Part shown: in pieces, positions 7,881 through 15,954 of the stretch
Layout: each line of letters begins with the position of its first letter
Position numbering within the stretch: the stretch's first letter is position 1
DNA from: VGKP01 sp964578345
GTDB lineage: Archaea; Nanobdellota; Nanobdellia; Pacearchaeales; GW2011-AR1
Assembly: GCA_964578345.1 (NCBI GenBank)
Contig: CAZOCP010000007.1
Coordinates: 1-26,729 of the forward strand
Direction: 5' to 3'
Length of the DNA: 26,729 nucleotides
Notes under the pieces: generated by a model
What the model was told of the DNA's origin: nothing
Seen by the model: only the letters and a program-made list of their open reading frames with translations
The model's database searches: none
Position numbers and translations under genes: made by a program

Positions 7881-7939
7881 GTTAAGATAAGGATTGAGCT
7901 AAAGAATTTTGTTTAGAATGAGATAAGAATCCCCTTAAC
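7881..7939. other. candidate three-tier stem-loop between PIN gene and secreted-protein gene
   Basis: Three nested stems: GTTAAG (7881-7886) with CTTAAC (7934-7939); GGATT (7891-7895) with AATCC (7928-7932); CTAAA (7899-7903) with TTTAG (7912-7916). ACA follows the outer stem three bases later on the plus strand. It lies upstream of the TATA box for the 7992 gene. It could be a small guide RNA, the 3' end structure of the PIN mRNA or an operator; nothing decides between them. Confidence 0.35.
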
Positions 7940-7962
7940 TCAACAAGGCCCTACTAGAAACA

Positions 7963-7973
7963 TTTATATATAA
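7963..7973 (+). promoter_or_regulatory. TATA box of the 7992 gene
   Basis: TTTATATATAA centred 24 nt upstream of the ATG at 7992, preceded by GAAAC as a possible BRE. No Shine-Dalgarno lies in between, which implies a leaderless mRNA. Confidence 0.55.
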
Positions 7974-7991
7974 TTTTAATATAATATAAAC

Positions 7992-8813
7992 ATGCTAATA
8001 CGTATTTGCAGTTTTCTGCTCATCCTGCTATTTGGTTTGTCATTGACTGTTGCTCAAGAGTATGCATTAGATATCAAAACAGACAAACAATTTTATATTT
8101 CAGGAGAGAATTTAACTTTTACTGTCCTGCTCCTGCAGGATAAAACTCCTATAAAAGATGAAGTACTGGTCTCTATATCAGATTATTCTGGCAAGAATTT
8201 AATAAATAAAACTTTAATATCAAATGATGAAAACTATTTCTTTATTGATAAAGATTTTATTAGTGGATATTGGGAGATAGAGGCATTCTATAAAAATAAA
8301 AGTGTAAAAAGGTTTTTTTCATTAGGTGAGAGAGAGGAAGCAGAGTTTAGCATAAACAATGGGAAGTTAATAATTAAAAATACTGGAAATGTTCCATACA
8401 CAAAAAATGTCCACATATTAATAGGTGAAAAGGCTATTTTACAAAAGCAGAATATCGAGGTTGGAGAATCAAAGGAAATATCGCTTATTGCACCGGAGGG
8501 TTCATATAATATACAAGTTAGTGACGGTACAAAAACAATGATAAGGGCAGATATATCTCTTCATGGAACAGGAAATGTGATCGGAGCTTTAGATGAAAAG
8601 CTGCTCGACAACTCGCAGTCAGTTTTAGGAGGCATTAGAGATCCATCTGAAGAAACATTCAGTATTGCTAAACACATTTCACCAGCCTTTATTTTCATAG
8701 GCGCAGTTGGAGCCCTCGCAGTTTTAATTTATTTCGAGAGAGCAGCCCAAAGAAGAGCAAATATGAAGATTAAATCAACAATTGGAAGCATAAAAAAACA
8801 GCACAGAAGATAA
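7992..8813 (+). CDS. secreted membrane-anchored protein with Ig/MG2-like domain
   Basis: 273 residues. The N-terminus is a clear signal peptide (RICSFLLILLFGLSLTVAQ, cleavage near residue 21). Residues about 24-110 resemble a macroglobulin MG2-like or Ig-like beta domain (DIKTDKQFYISGENLTFTV, SGYWEIEAFYKNKSVKRFF), residues about 115-190 a second beta domain of CARDB type (GKLIIKNTGNVPYTKNVHI). Near the C-terminus a single membrane helix (about 228-247, AFIFIGAVGALAVLIYF) is followed by a basic tail (RRANMKIK, KKQHRR), giving an outside-facing anchored protein. It is convergent with tatD, with only 3 nt between stops. Function not known; envelope structure or adhesion is likely. Confidence 0.82.
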   Translation: MLIRICSFLLILLFGLSLTVAQEYALDIKTDKQFYISGENLTFTVLLLQDKTPIKDEVLVSISDYSGKNLINKTLISNDENYFFIDKDFISGYWEIEAFYKNKSVKRFFSLGEREEAEFSINNGKLIIKNTGNVPYTKNVHILIGEKAILQKQNIEVGESKEISLIAPEGSYNIQVSDGTKTMIRADISLHGTGNVIGALDEKLLDNSQSVLGGIRDPSEETFSIAKHISPAFIFIGAVGALAVLIYFERAAQRRANMKIKSTIGSIKKQHRR

Positions 8814-8816
8814 AGA

Positions 8817-9566
8817 CTAGAATAATATTTTATAATTAGAAAATATCTTCTTTTTCAGCTCATTAATACTCAAATTTTTGATCTCAGCTATTTTTTTATA
8901 ACCAATAACAACATTTGCTGGTTCATTATTTCTTTCTTTCATTGGATGTAAATATGGAGAATCAGTTTCACAGAATAAATTCTCTGCAGGAGTTTCTTTT
9001 ACAATATGCTGAAAGCCTTGATTGTAGAAAATAGACGCAGGTATGCTGATAAACCAATTGTTAGAAACAATTCTCTTTGCCAGAGATAACTTGCCCGAGA
9101 AGCAGTGCATTATAACTTTTTTAGCCCCCGCCTCTTCAAGAAGCGCTATACACTCTTTTTCAGCCTTCCTTGAATGAACAATTAATGGCTTGTCAATTTC
9201 TTTAGCAAGTAATATGATTTTCTCAAACACTTCTCTCTGCTTATTTTTATCTCCCGAATCTTCCTTGAAGTCCATCCCAACCTCGCCAACTGCACTTATA
9301 TTTTCTTTATTTTCTCTGACAAATTTGATAACAGACATTATTTCTTTATCTGATAAATTCAAGGCATCAATGGGGTACAATCCCAAGGCCGCTTTTACAG
9401 CCCTATTCTCTCTTGCCAGTTTTAAGACCTCTTTATTATTCTCAAAATTTACGCCTTGTGTAATTATAATACCTACATCATTAGCTGCAGCTCTGGAGAC
9501 GCATCTCTTTATATTATTGCATAAATCAAGATGACAGTGGATGTCAATAAAACATTCTTTATTCAT
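8817..9566 (-). CDS. tatD: TatD-family metal-dependent DNase
   Basis: Amidohydrolase-fold nuclease (3'-5' exonuclease in characterised members). Metal ligands are all present: H10 and H12 (DIHCHLD), E95 (GEVGMDF), H131 (LIVHSRKA), H154 (MHCFSGKL) and D202 (CETDSPYLHP). 249 residues is normal for the family. A TATA box at 9589-9599 on the minus strand is 28 nt from the ATG, so it is probably a single, leaderless transcription unit. The upstream side is bounded by the hairpin and assembly gap near 9.62-9.77 kb. Confidence 0.93.
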   Translation of the reverse strand: MNKECFIDIHCHLDLCNNIKRCVSRAAANDVGIIITQGVNFENNKEVLKLARENRAVKAALGLYPIDALNLSDKEIMSVIKFVRENKENISAVGEVGMDFKEDSGDKNKQREVFEKIILLAKEIDKPLIVHSRKAEKECIALLEEAGAKKVIMHCFSGKLSLAKRIVSNNWFISIPASIFYNQGFQHIVKETPAENLFCETDSPYLHPMKERNNEPANVVIGYKKIAEIKNLSINELKKKIFSNYKILF

Positions 9567-9588
9567 TTCTCTTTTTTTAGAACATTGC

Positions 9589-9599
9589 TTTATATAAAG
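9589..9599 (-). promoter_or_regulatory. TATA box of tatD
   Basis: CTTTATATAAA on the minus strand, centred 28 nt before the tatD ATG at 9566. No Shine-Dalgarno follows it. Confidence 0.55.
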
Positions 9600-9621
9600 T
9601 TTATTAATACTCGCTGAAAAT

Positions 9622-9641
9622 CTCCAATCTTTAGATTGGAG
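9622..9641. repeat. perfect 8-bp hairpin with TTTA loop beside the gap (IS200/IS605-end-like)
   Basis: CTCCAATC (9622-9629), loop TTTA, GATTGGAG (9634-9641). Subterminal hairpins of this form are what IS200/IS605-family transposases recognise at element ends. A second, weak inverted repeat (ACAG/CTGT, 9644-9653) follows. Since the assembly breaks 29 nt later, the hairpin may be one end of a multicopy element whose body was not assembled. No transposase gene is visible, so this remains an inference. Confidence 0.45.
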
Positions 9642-9670
9642 TTACAGTGCTGTAGATTTTCCACAGAAAT

Positions 9671-9770
9671 NNNNNNNNNNNNNNNNNNNNNNNNNNNNNN
9701 NNNNNNNNNNNNNNNNNNNNNNNNNNNNNNNNNNNNNNNNNNNNNNNNNNNNNNNNNNNNNNNNNNNNNN
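9671..9770. other. assembly gap (100 N)
   Basis: Exactly 100 Ns, the conventional placeholder for a gap of unknown size. TCCACA (9660-9665) just left and TGTGGA (9772-9777) just right are complementary, and TGGAGTT occurs on both sides (9637-9643, 9774-9780). The missing sequence may be far longer than 100 bases. Confidence 0.95.
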
Positions 9771-9780
9771 GTGTGGAGTT

Positions 9781-9801
9781 AAAAACCTAGAGGGTTTTTT
9801 T
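9781..9801. repeat. hairpin with T tract right of the gap
   Basis: AAAAACCT (9781-9788) pairs with GGGTTTTT (9792-9799), loop of three, T run to 9801. It could be the other end of the element in the gap, or a terminator working in either direction for the cysteine-rich gene ending at 9859. The rest of 9802-9858 is AT-rich without a gene. Confidence 0.4.
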
Positions 9802-9858
9802 GATGATCTTCTCCATATTATTTAAGGGTCATCTTATAATTTTTTTCAGCCTAAAATA

Positions 9859-11379
9859 TTAGGTTTTCTCAATTGTTTTTTTGAAGCCTGGTTTGTAGCT
9901 TTGATCGCCAATCCAATTTATTTTTGGACCGCAGTCTCCTAGGCTCATACAAATATCCGTGCGCTGTTTCTGCCATTTATCTGTAAGGCATTCACAACCA
10001 TTCTTGCACTTTTCTCCGCCAAATAGGCCTTTTTCGAAAGTAACTGTACAAGCAGAATTTGCCTGCGCGCATATATTTATTGTTTCCTCTCCTTCCCAGA
10101 ATTTAAGACCTGGAGAATTCTTTGGGACACAAAGACTCTGCTCAGCTTTCCAAAGGCAGTCTCTTCTATCTGTATTTTCACAATCTTGCTTTTCTTTTTG
10201 AGCTGTACAATCCTGCCATCTGTTTACTCGGCAGGCTGCCTGAGAAAAACCATCTCCAGAAGTCTGAATTTTGTCTTCAATACACTCTTCCTGCCTAAAA
10301 TCTGCGCATTGCTCAAGGACTTCCTCCCCATTAATGCAAATATGTTTGAAGAATCTACTTCCTACAGAATTCTCTCCCTTTCCTATAGTCCCTTTATCAT
10401 TGTTAACGCACCAGGATTCTCCATGCTTGTATGATTTTTTATTTTGTGTTTTATAGCAATTTAAATCTGCGCATATATTATTTCCATATAATGGATTTGT
10501 CTGTGATGAGCTGCTGACTATCCGACAATAGCTCCCCTGCAAATAATTGCAGTTTCCGCAGTTTTTTGAATTGGAATTTGACGAAGAAGGGCCGCAGGAA
10601 GATGATTTGTCTTTCAAGTTTGTCCAATATTCTTCATCATTTATCTTTGATGCATCATAAATATTAGCAGGATTGCCGCAGCTGTCTACAAAGTACACTT
10701 CATCTTTGCCTGGAATACATGCTGTCTTAGAAGTTTTGCCGCAAGTAGTGCCTAACTCTGGCGCAGAGCAAAGCTTTTCTTTAAAGAACACTCCTTGAAT
10801 ACCTGTACCATTGATATTAGAGGCGCACTGGTCGCGTGTTGTAAACTTGCATGTCTTCTGAAATTCAAATTCATACACGCATGCTCCTTTGTCCTGATTT
10901 TGAACTGATAGAACACAAGCAACTTCATCTTGTATTAATTTATTATAATTAGTTTGCAGACCTAATGTTGCAGATAAGTATTTACATCTTGTTAGTGTTA
11001 CGAATGCTGCCTGATCTCCAAGGACACAGCAGCCAAGAGAGCATTGAGGAGGAGATTCTCCAGACCATGTTCCATTGGCATTATTGCATATTAGCTGAGG
11101 AGTATTATCAGCACAGATGCCCTGGCCTTGATTGAAGCATGTTCCTAATCTACAGAACGAAGTAGATTCGCAGGCAGTTGGAGCCTGCTTTGCTCCTGCA
11201 GCACATTCATTTGATGGGACATTCTGGCAATATAAATTTGAAGTTGTTTTTTCGCAGCAGACTGTTGCGTTTAGCGCCGATACAGGATGAACCATCATTA
11301 ACCCTAGAAAAATTGAGGCGATACATGCGATTATAAGAGTGCTTTCTTTTACCAGACTTTCTTTTTTTTCTATCTGCAT
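9859..11379 (-). CDS. cysteine-rich secreted protein, short paralogue of the 1254-aa protein
   Basis: The ATG at 11379 (MQIEKKES) is preferred over one 48 nt upstream: it follows the previous stop by 1 nt and leaves a normal signal peptide or anchor (about 15-36, IIACIASIFLGLMMVHPVSA), giving about 506 residues. It contains about 44 cysteines. Its order of motifs follows residues 90-555 of the 12186-15950 protein: CRLGTCFNQGQGICA, QCSLGCCVLGDQ, CKFTTRDQC, VDSCGNPANIYDA, NCGNCNYLQGSYC, GESWC, ECADFR-like QCADFRQEEC, and ICMSLGDCG near the end. It stops about 20 residues after that, so it lacks the membrane segments and Ig-like domains of the longer paralogue. Probably disulphide-bonded and outside the cell. 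No CxxCH haem motif. It may be a natural short form or a truncation; the assembly gap lies 88 nt beyond its end. Confidence 0.8.
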   Translation of the reverse strand: MQIEKKESLVKESTLIIACIASIFLGLMMVHPVSALNATVCCEKTTSNLYCQNVPSNECAAGAKQAPTACESTSFCRLGTCFNQGQGICADNTPQLICNNANGTWSGESPPQCSLGCCVLGDQAAFVTLTRCKYLSATLGLQTNYNKLIQDEVACVLSVQNQDKGACVYEFEFQKTCKFTTRDQCASNINGTGIQGVFFKEKLCSAPELGTTCGKTSKTACIPGKDEVYFVDSCGNPANIYDASKINDEEYWTNLKDKSSSCGPSSSNSNSKNCGNCNYLQGSYCRIVSSSSQTNPLYGNNICADLNCYKTQNKKSYKHGESWCVNNDKGTIGKGENSVGSRFFKHICINGEEVLEQCADFRQEECIEDKIQTSGDGFSQAACRVNRWQDCTAQKEKQDCENTDRRDCLWKAEQSLCVPKNSPGLKFWEGEETINICAQANSACTVTFEKGLFGGEKCKNGCECLTDKWQKQRTDICMSLGDCGPKINWIGDQSYKPGFKKTIEKT

Positions 11380-11380
11380 T

Positions 11381-12142
11381 TTAGGTAAGTCCATAGCCGG
11401 GCGGCCATGAAAGACTGCGCGAGGCAAATGTGAACTGTTCTTTTGTAACTACATTTGTGAGCTTATAGATTTTACTGCCATCACTGAGCTTTATTTTTTC
11501 AATTTTCAAATTTGGATAATATTGAAGATACAGAGTTGTCTCTGAATCTCCATAAGTTGATTCGAAGTCCACTATACTTGTTGATGTAAGTAATAAATTA
11601 TAAAGCTCGCTGTTATAATCTAAAGAGAAATCTGTAAATGTCTGCGATGTCTCTTTAGTGACTGTCATTGGCGAGTTTATTAAAATAAATAATTTGTGCG
11701 GTGAAAATTGGGCGCTAAGGCGAGTTGATGTTGCTGCAACGCTATATCCTCTATCTTTATATTCATTAACTAGAGAAGATACGCAGGTGTTTGCTTTTGC
11801 TTTTAGAAGAGAAGAAAGCTCATTCTCAACTTTTTCTTTGATGAATGGCTCCTGCACAACACAAGTCTTATAATTTTCTGATGTATAACAAAGATAACTT
11901 ATTTTTTCTCCTTGGTATTGAACAAAGCCTTGCGGCTGCGCGCTGCCTCCTTGTTTAGTTATTAGATCTAAAGAAGGTCTTATCTCTTGTTCTATGCAGG
12001 ACTTAAGAAAAGCGTTTGGTGAAAATGCCTCTGTAGACTTAAAAGGATTTGCTCTTGGAAAAAGCAAAAGCAATAAAATTATTGCTAGAATGACTACTGC
12101 GATTATTATAAATAAAGTAACTTGGCCTCTTTTGTTATTCAT
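11381..12142 (-). CDS. pilin-like membrane-anchored protein (downstream copy)
   Basis: 253 residues beginning MNNKRGQVTLF followed by a long hydrophobic helix (about 7-29). KRG|Q is the form of a class III (type IV prepilin-like) processing site in archaea; I infer cleavage or at least membrane anchoring. The exterior part carries conserved cysteines (FLKSCIEQ, YLCYTSENYKTC) and ends with LSDGSKIYKL and SLSWPPGYG. It is paralogous to the 257-residue protein at 15955-16728 (shared: FxPxAxxxxC, SPKK/SPHKLFI, YDLL-like, LSD.S+IY, final PPG). One base separates its stop from the cysteine-rich gene. A TATA box at 12162-12170 gives this pair its own promoter. Confidence 0.8.
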   Translation of the reverse strand: MNNKRGQVTLFIIIAVVILAIILLLLLFPRANPFKSTEAFSPNAFLKSCIEQEIRPSLDLITKQGGSAQPQGFVQYQGEKISYLCYTSENYKTCVVQEPFIKEKVENELSSLLKAKANTCVSSLVNEYKDRGYSVAATSTRLSAQFSPHKLFILINSPMTVTKETSQTFTDFSLDYNSELYNLLLTSTSIVDFESTYGDSETTLYLQYYPNLKIEKIKLSDGSKIYKLTNVVTKEQFTFASRSLSWPPGYGLT

Positions 12143-12161
12143 GTGAAATGAAAGAGATGTT

Positions 12162-12170
12162 TATTTATAA
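12162..12170 (-). promoter_or_regulatory. TATA box of the downstream surface pair
   Basis: TTATAAATA on the minus strand, centred 24 nt before the ATG at 12142, in the 43-nt space after the 1254-residue gene. It implies leaderless transcription separate from the upstream copy. Confidence 0.5.
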
Positions 12171-12185
12171 TTGTTGTGTTCATAT

Positions 12186-15100
12186 TTATATCCCTCCCTT
12201 TTTGACTATTATTGTGCAACTGCCCGGAACATGGCCGAAAGAGTCTTTGCATTTTATGAAATGCGGATAGCCCGATGTGAAAGAAATTGTGTGAATAAAT
12301 TCATCTCCATTCATAAGAGTTCCATTTGCGAAATCAAATGAACATTCTTCTTTTTTGTTGATTGATATTGAGCAAGATGAGTGTTCATTGGTGACTAAGA
12401 TTAGCGAGCCGCGGTCTTCATATGCTCTAGCTATTTCTGGATAATCACTGTCTATATTTACTCTAAAGAAAGCTGTTTTTTCTGCTATGTTGCCTGCCAA
12501 ATCTTCACACTGAATTGGAAGGAAGTAATCACCTGAGAAAATAGTTTGAAATACTTGTCTGTGTGTTGATGTCCAAGTGCCTTCGTAGAAATCAATTTTT
12601 GAACTGTTGCCCCATTGGTAAGTACATCTTGCTGTTCCATCTAAACCTCCAGAGGTTTTGACAATCACTTCAATTGATGCTGGCTCTAAACCGAATGTAA
12701 ATGTCTGATTATCTGGAATTATTTCAATGTTGAGCTGAGATGAAGATTTTTTTATTTTAAATTGGTAGCTTTGTGTATTTGAATTTCTTTGTGAAATATT
12801 TTCATCCGGCAGCCAGGGCTGATCAAGACATTTTATATAATAAGTGCTTTCATTATTTAAAACTGGAAATGTTGTTTGGCATTCCCAGCCGAAGAGAGTC
12901 AAATTTTCTATTTCATTGCTGCAAGACATTTGGTTGCGCATATTATTGTATTCTTTGTCTTGTGCATCCCATTTACAATCGGCCGGCTCATTTGTATATA
13001 CCGAAGCATTAAGATACGCTGCTGTAAAACTAATTGTCTCGAGATATGGTCTTCTGTCTACTACTACCGGAGGAGTTGTGTCCGGGCCTTGTTTTATACA
13101 GAATTGAATTGCATATTCCTGCTCATTTTTATTTCCTGATTTATCCTGGCAACGTATAAAAAGATTGTAGTCTGTTTTTGCTTTTGAATCAAAGTTTTCA
13201 AATCCTAAACTTTCTAAACTTGGAATCATCAAAGGAAGAGAGTGATTTTTTAAAAATCTGCTTCTTCCTCCTAAATCCTCCATTTCATCGAATGAGGAAG
13301 TGTGCTTTGTACTCATTCTGCATTGGCCTGGCTCGTCCAGGAACAAACCGAAGGGTATTGCTTGGTATGTTTCTTTTATGCAGCCGTCCGATTCTGAAGA
13401 TTTTATTATAATTCCCCTTTCAGATTCTTCTCCGCGATAATCTTCTGGAAGAAACTCCTTAGATGCTTTAATTGTTGGGGGCTTAACGTCGTTTGGATTT
13501 ATGTCTACACATTCTCCAATGCCTTTTTCTTCCTCATTTATGAATTGGCAGGTTTGCCCTAAAGATTCACATGCATATTTAGAACATGGAAATCCATCCT
13601 GCCCGCACTTGCCGCATTCTTTTCCACCTAATTGCGGCTGCCATGGTTTGCATGTGAATGTTACTGTTATTTCTTTTTTCTTTCCGATGCCGAGGAAAGA
13701 GAAGATGATTATGACAACTATAATAACTGCTATAGCTATAACAGAAGCTGCTGCGGCTGCACCGAGTATTCCATGTGAGAAACCCACGGTACCACCGACA
13801 GCAGCATTATATCCTATAATTGCTCCAGCTATTGCTCCTGTAGCCATTAAGGCATATGAAAGAGCAGGAGGCAATCCACGGCCTACTCCTGTAAAATCAA
13901 GCAATAATGATGTTACTGCTAACCCTACTGCGGCGCCGGCAAAGGCGCCGGCAAAGGCAGTAGTTGCTGGTACTATCGAGCTCTTGGCAGTAAAAAGAGG
14001 AGCAGTTCCGAGTGATAAGCCTAACTTAGCAGCTCCAAAAAGTGCTAGCCCCCCTAATCCTAAAGCCATATTTGCCAATTGCGCGTCTTTAAAGGCGCTC
14101 GATTTTTTAAGATTAGCTTGACCGAGGAAGCCTGGAATGCCTAATTCACCAAAGTATTTCTCTCCTGGCTCTGCCGGCTTTTGATTTTTAAAGATAATCT
14201 CATCTGCGTATTTTTTAATACTTGAAATATAATTTTCTCCAAGAGAAGGGGCATTAGATACTGAGTATCCATCATCAGTAAAAGTGCCCTGATAATTTGC
14301 CTGTGCACCGCAGTCTCCTAGACTCATACAGAAGTCATTCATCTGCTGTGTAAAAGTGTCTGATATGCATTCTTTATTTATCTCTTTTTTTCCGAATAAT
14401 TTTTTGAATTTGATATAGCTGCAAGTTTGAGTTCCTATTTTGCATATTGCTTCAGCGCCATCACCTCTTTCTTCCAGATTGAATCCTGGTTTGTATTTTG
14501 GAGAACATACGCTGAACTGAAAATTACTGGATATCGAGACTTTTTTTATGAAACAATCTGGATTTTTCTCACATTGATCTTTTTTCCCTTCTTTGTTATA
14601 ATCGTAGCAAGTATATGCTAAGTTTGTCCTGCAGGCGGCTGTTGAAAAAATTCCGCCTTGTGTTGAAGAAGAATCTGTTTGGACGCAGATTTCATTCCTA
14701 TAATCTGCACATGGGTCAATGCGTATTTCTCCATTTAAACAACTTTCTCGATAGTGTCTGCTTCCCGGAGTATCTACTGAGCGGCCTTCATGCACGCCCA
14801 TTGCGCCCTGATATGCACACCATGATTCTCCATTGCTTCTTCTTTTTCCATCTTTATCTATACAAGATAAATCACGGCACACAAATTCTTGAGAGTTGTC
14901 AGATAATTTTTCATTAGAGGTTTTAACTCCACATACAGTTCCAATTAAATAATTGCAGTTTCCGCAAGTTTTTTGATTTGATAATAGGTTATTTCCTGAT
15001 TTTAGGGTGCAGCTTTCGCTTAAAGCAAGGATTCTGCCGTTGTTCCAGCTTTTTGCTTTATTTGCTTCGTATATGTTCTCGCGATTTCCACAGCTGTCAA

Positions 15101-15950
15101 ACCAGTAGACTCCATCTTTGCCTTCAACACACCCTGTTCCAGCCTGCTTTTTGCATGAAGTTTTTAATTCTGGATTTGAGCATAAAAAAGAACTGAAAAA
15201 TCTGCCTTGTAATTGAAGACATGAAGAGCGCGTTGTAAATTTGCATGTATCTTGTGAATCTTGCTCTGATGAAGGAAGAATACAGGCTCCTTCTTCCTGT
15301 GTCTGAGCTTGCAAAATACAAGCTATTTCTGTATCTAACTCAGGCTTAAAATTCTTTTTTATGCCTAATTGAGAAGATTTTGCTCTGCATGCCTGCTCTG
15401 TTGTGAAAAATGGCTGCTCATTTATAAAACAACATCCTCTTTTGCATTCCGGAACATTTCCATATTGATCCGCGAACCATCTGCCGCTGTTTAATTCACA
15501 CAATCCTTTTGGAGAATTTGTTGAGCATAAGCCTTCTTGTTTATCATAACATGTTCCAAGTTTGCATTCAGAAACTTGATTTCTCGAAGAAGGAATGCAT
15601 GTGCCGTCGCACTGGGCGCTGCATTCGCTCGAGATGTATTCCTGGCAGTTCTTTCCTGTTTCAGAATTGATGCATGTAGCTATTCCTCCCCGAATATCTG
15701 AATAGTCTAATGCCGAAACAAAGTTCTTGTCTGAGAATAATAAATTTATAATTAATTTAAGCAGGTTTTTTTCGAGTGGGCTGCCTGAATTATAGTCCAG
15801 GACATTAATATTTACCTCAGTTTGTCTTTGGCTAGATAAATCATATATTTGGTTTTTAGGATTTGTCTGGTCTACAAGATATGAGAAAGCAAATGTCGAT
15901 GTTGCCAGCAAAATTATTTGCAAATACACTTTTAATATATTTTTTTGCAT
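12186..15950 (-). CDS. giant cysteine-rich membrane protein with Ig-like C-terminus, 1254 aa
   Basis: Signal peptide at 1-24 (YLQIILLATSTFAFSYL). Residues about 93-547 are a cysteine-rich ectodomain with pairs such as CDGTC, CKRGCC, CGNCNYL (329-335), GESWC and CMSLGDCG (541-548). Residues 622-755 hold four Gly/Ala-rich membrane helices (about 625-648, 660-686, 694-720, 727-755), the last followed by GKKK. Residues 767-814 are a second cysteine cluster (CGKCGQDGFPCSKYACESLG, then CQF...GEC). From about 820 to the end are Ig-like beta domains introduced by KPPTIKA and DTTPPVV, with further Cys pairs. Cys-rich giant proteins of this style occur in DPANN genomes without known function; surface adhesion or attachment to a host is an inference. 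It starts 4 nt after the pilin-like gene. Long antisense frames, for example at 13501-14121, are shadows of its Ala-rich part. Confidence 0.85.
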   Translation of the reverse strand: MQKNILKVYLQIILLATSTFAFSYLVDQTNPKNQIYDLSSQRQTEVNINVLDYNSGSPLEKNLLKLIINLLFSDKNFVSALDYSDIRGGIATCINSETGKNCQEYISSECSAQCDGTCIPSSRNQVSECKLGTCYDKQEGLCSTNSPKGLCELNSGRWFADQYGNVPECKRGCCFINEQPFFTTEQACRAKSSQLGIKKNFKPELDTEIACILQAQTQEEGACILPSSEQDSQDTCKFTTRSSCLQLQGRFFSSFLCSNPELKTSCKKQAGTGCVEGKDGVYWFDSCGNRENIYEANKAKSWNNGRILALSESCTLKSGNNLLSNQKTCGNCNYLIGTVCGVKTSNEKLSDNSQEFVCRDLSCIDKDGKRRSNGESWCAYQGAMGVHEGRSVDTPGSRHYRESCLNGEIRIDPCADYRNEICVQTDSSSTQGGIFSTAACRTNLAYTCYDYNKEGKKDQCEKNPDCFIKKVSISSNFQFSVCSPKYKPGFNLEERGDGAEAICKIGTQTCSYIKFKKLFGKKEINKECISDTFTQQMNDFCMSLGDCGAQANYQGTFTDDGYSVSNAPSLGENYISSIKKYADEIIFKNQKPAEPGEKYFGELGIPGFLGQANLKKSSAFKDAQLANMALGLGGLALFGAAKLGLSLGTAPLFTAKSSIVPATTAFAGAFAGAAVGLAVTSLLLDFTGVGRGLPPALSYALMATGAIAGAIIGYNAAVGGTVGFSHGILGAAAAASVIAIAVIIVVIIIFSFLGIGKKKEITVTFTCKPWQPQLGGKECGKCGQDGFPCSKYACESLGQTCQFINEEEKGIGECVDINPNDVKPPTIKASKEFLPEDYRGEESERGIIIKSSESDGCIKETYQAIPFGLFLDEPGQCRMSTKHTSSFDEMEDLGGRSRFLKNHSLPLMIPSLESLGFENFDSKAKTDYNLFIRCQDKSGNKNEQEYAIQFCIKQGPDTTPPVVVDRRPYLETISFTAAYLNASVYTNEPADCKWDAQDKEYNNMRNQMSCSNEIENLTLFGWECQTTFPVLNNESTYYIKCLDQPWLPDENISQRNSNTQSYQFKIKKSSSQLNIEIIPDNQTFTFGLEPASIEVIVKTSGGLDGTARCTYQWGNSSKIDFYEGTWTSTHRQVFQTIFSGDYFLPIQCEDLAGNIAEKTAFFRVNIDSDYPEIARAYEDRGSLILVTNEHSSCSISINKKEECSFDFANGTLMNGDEFIHTISFTSGYPHFIKCKDSFGHVPGSCTIIVKKGGI

Positions 15951-15954
15951 TTTA

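Noticed and set aside
13501..14121. 206-residue plus-strand open frame
   Set aside because: Antisense to the Gly/Ala-rich membrane part of the 1254-residue protein; its Pro/Ala-rich low-complexity product mirrors GC-rich Ala codons and has no start signals.
9859..15950. Multihaem cytochromes in the cysteine-rich proteins
   Set aside because: No CxxCH motifs despite many cysteines.
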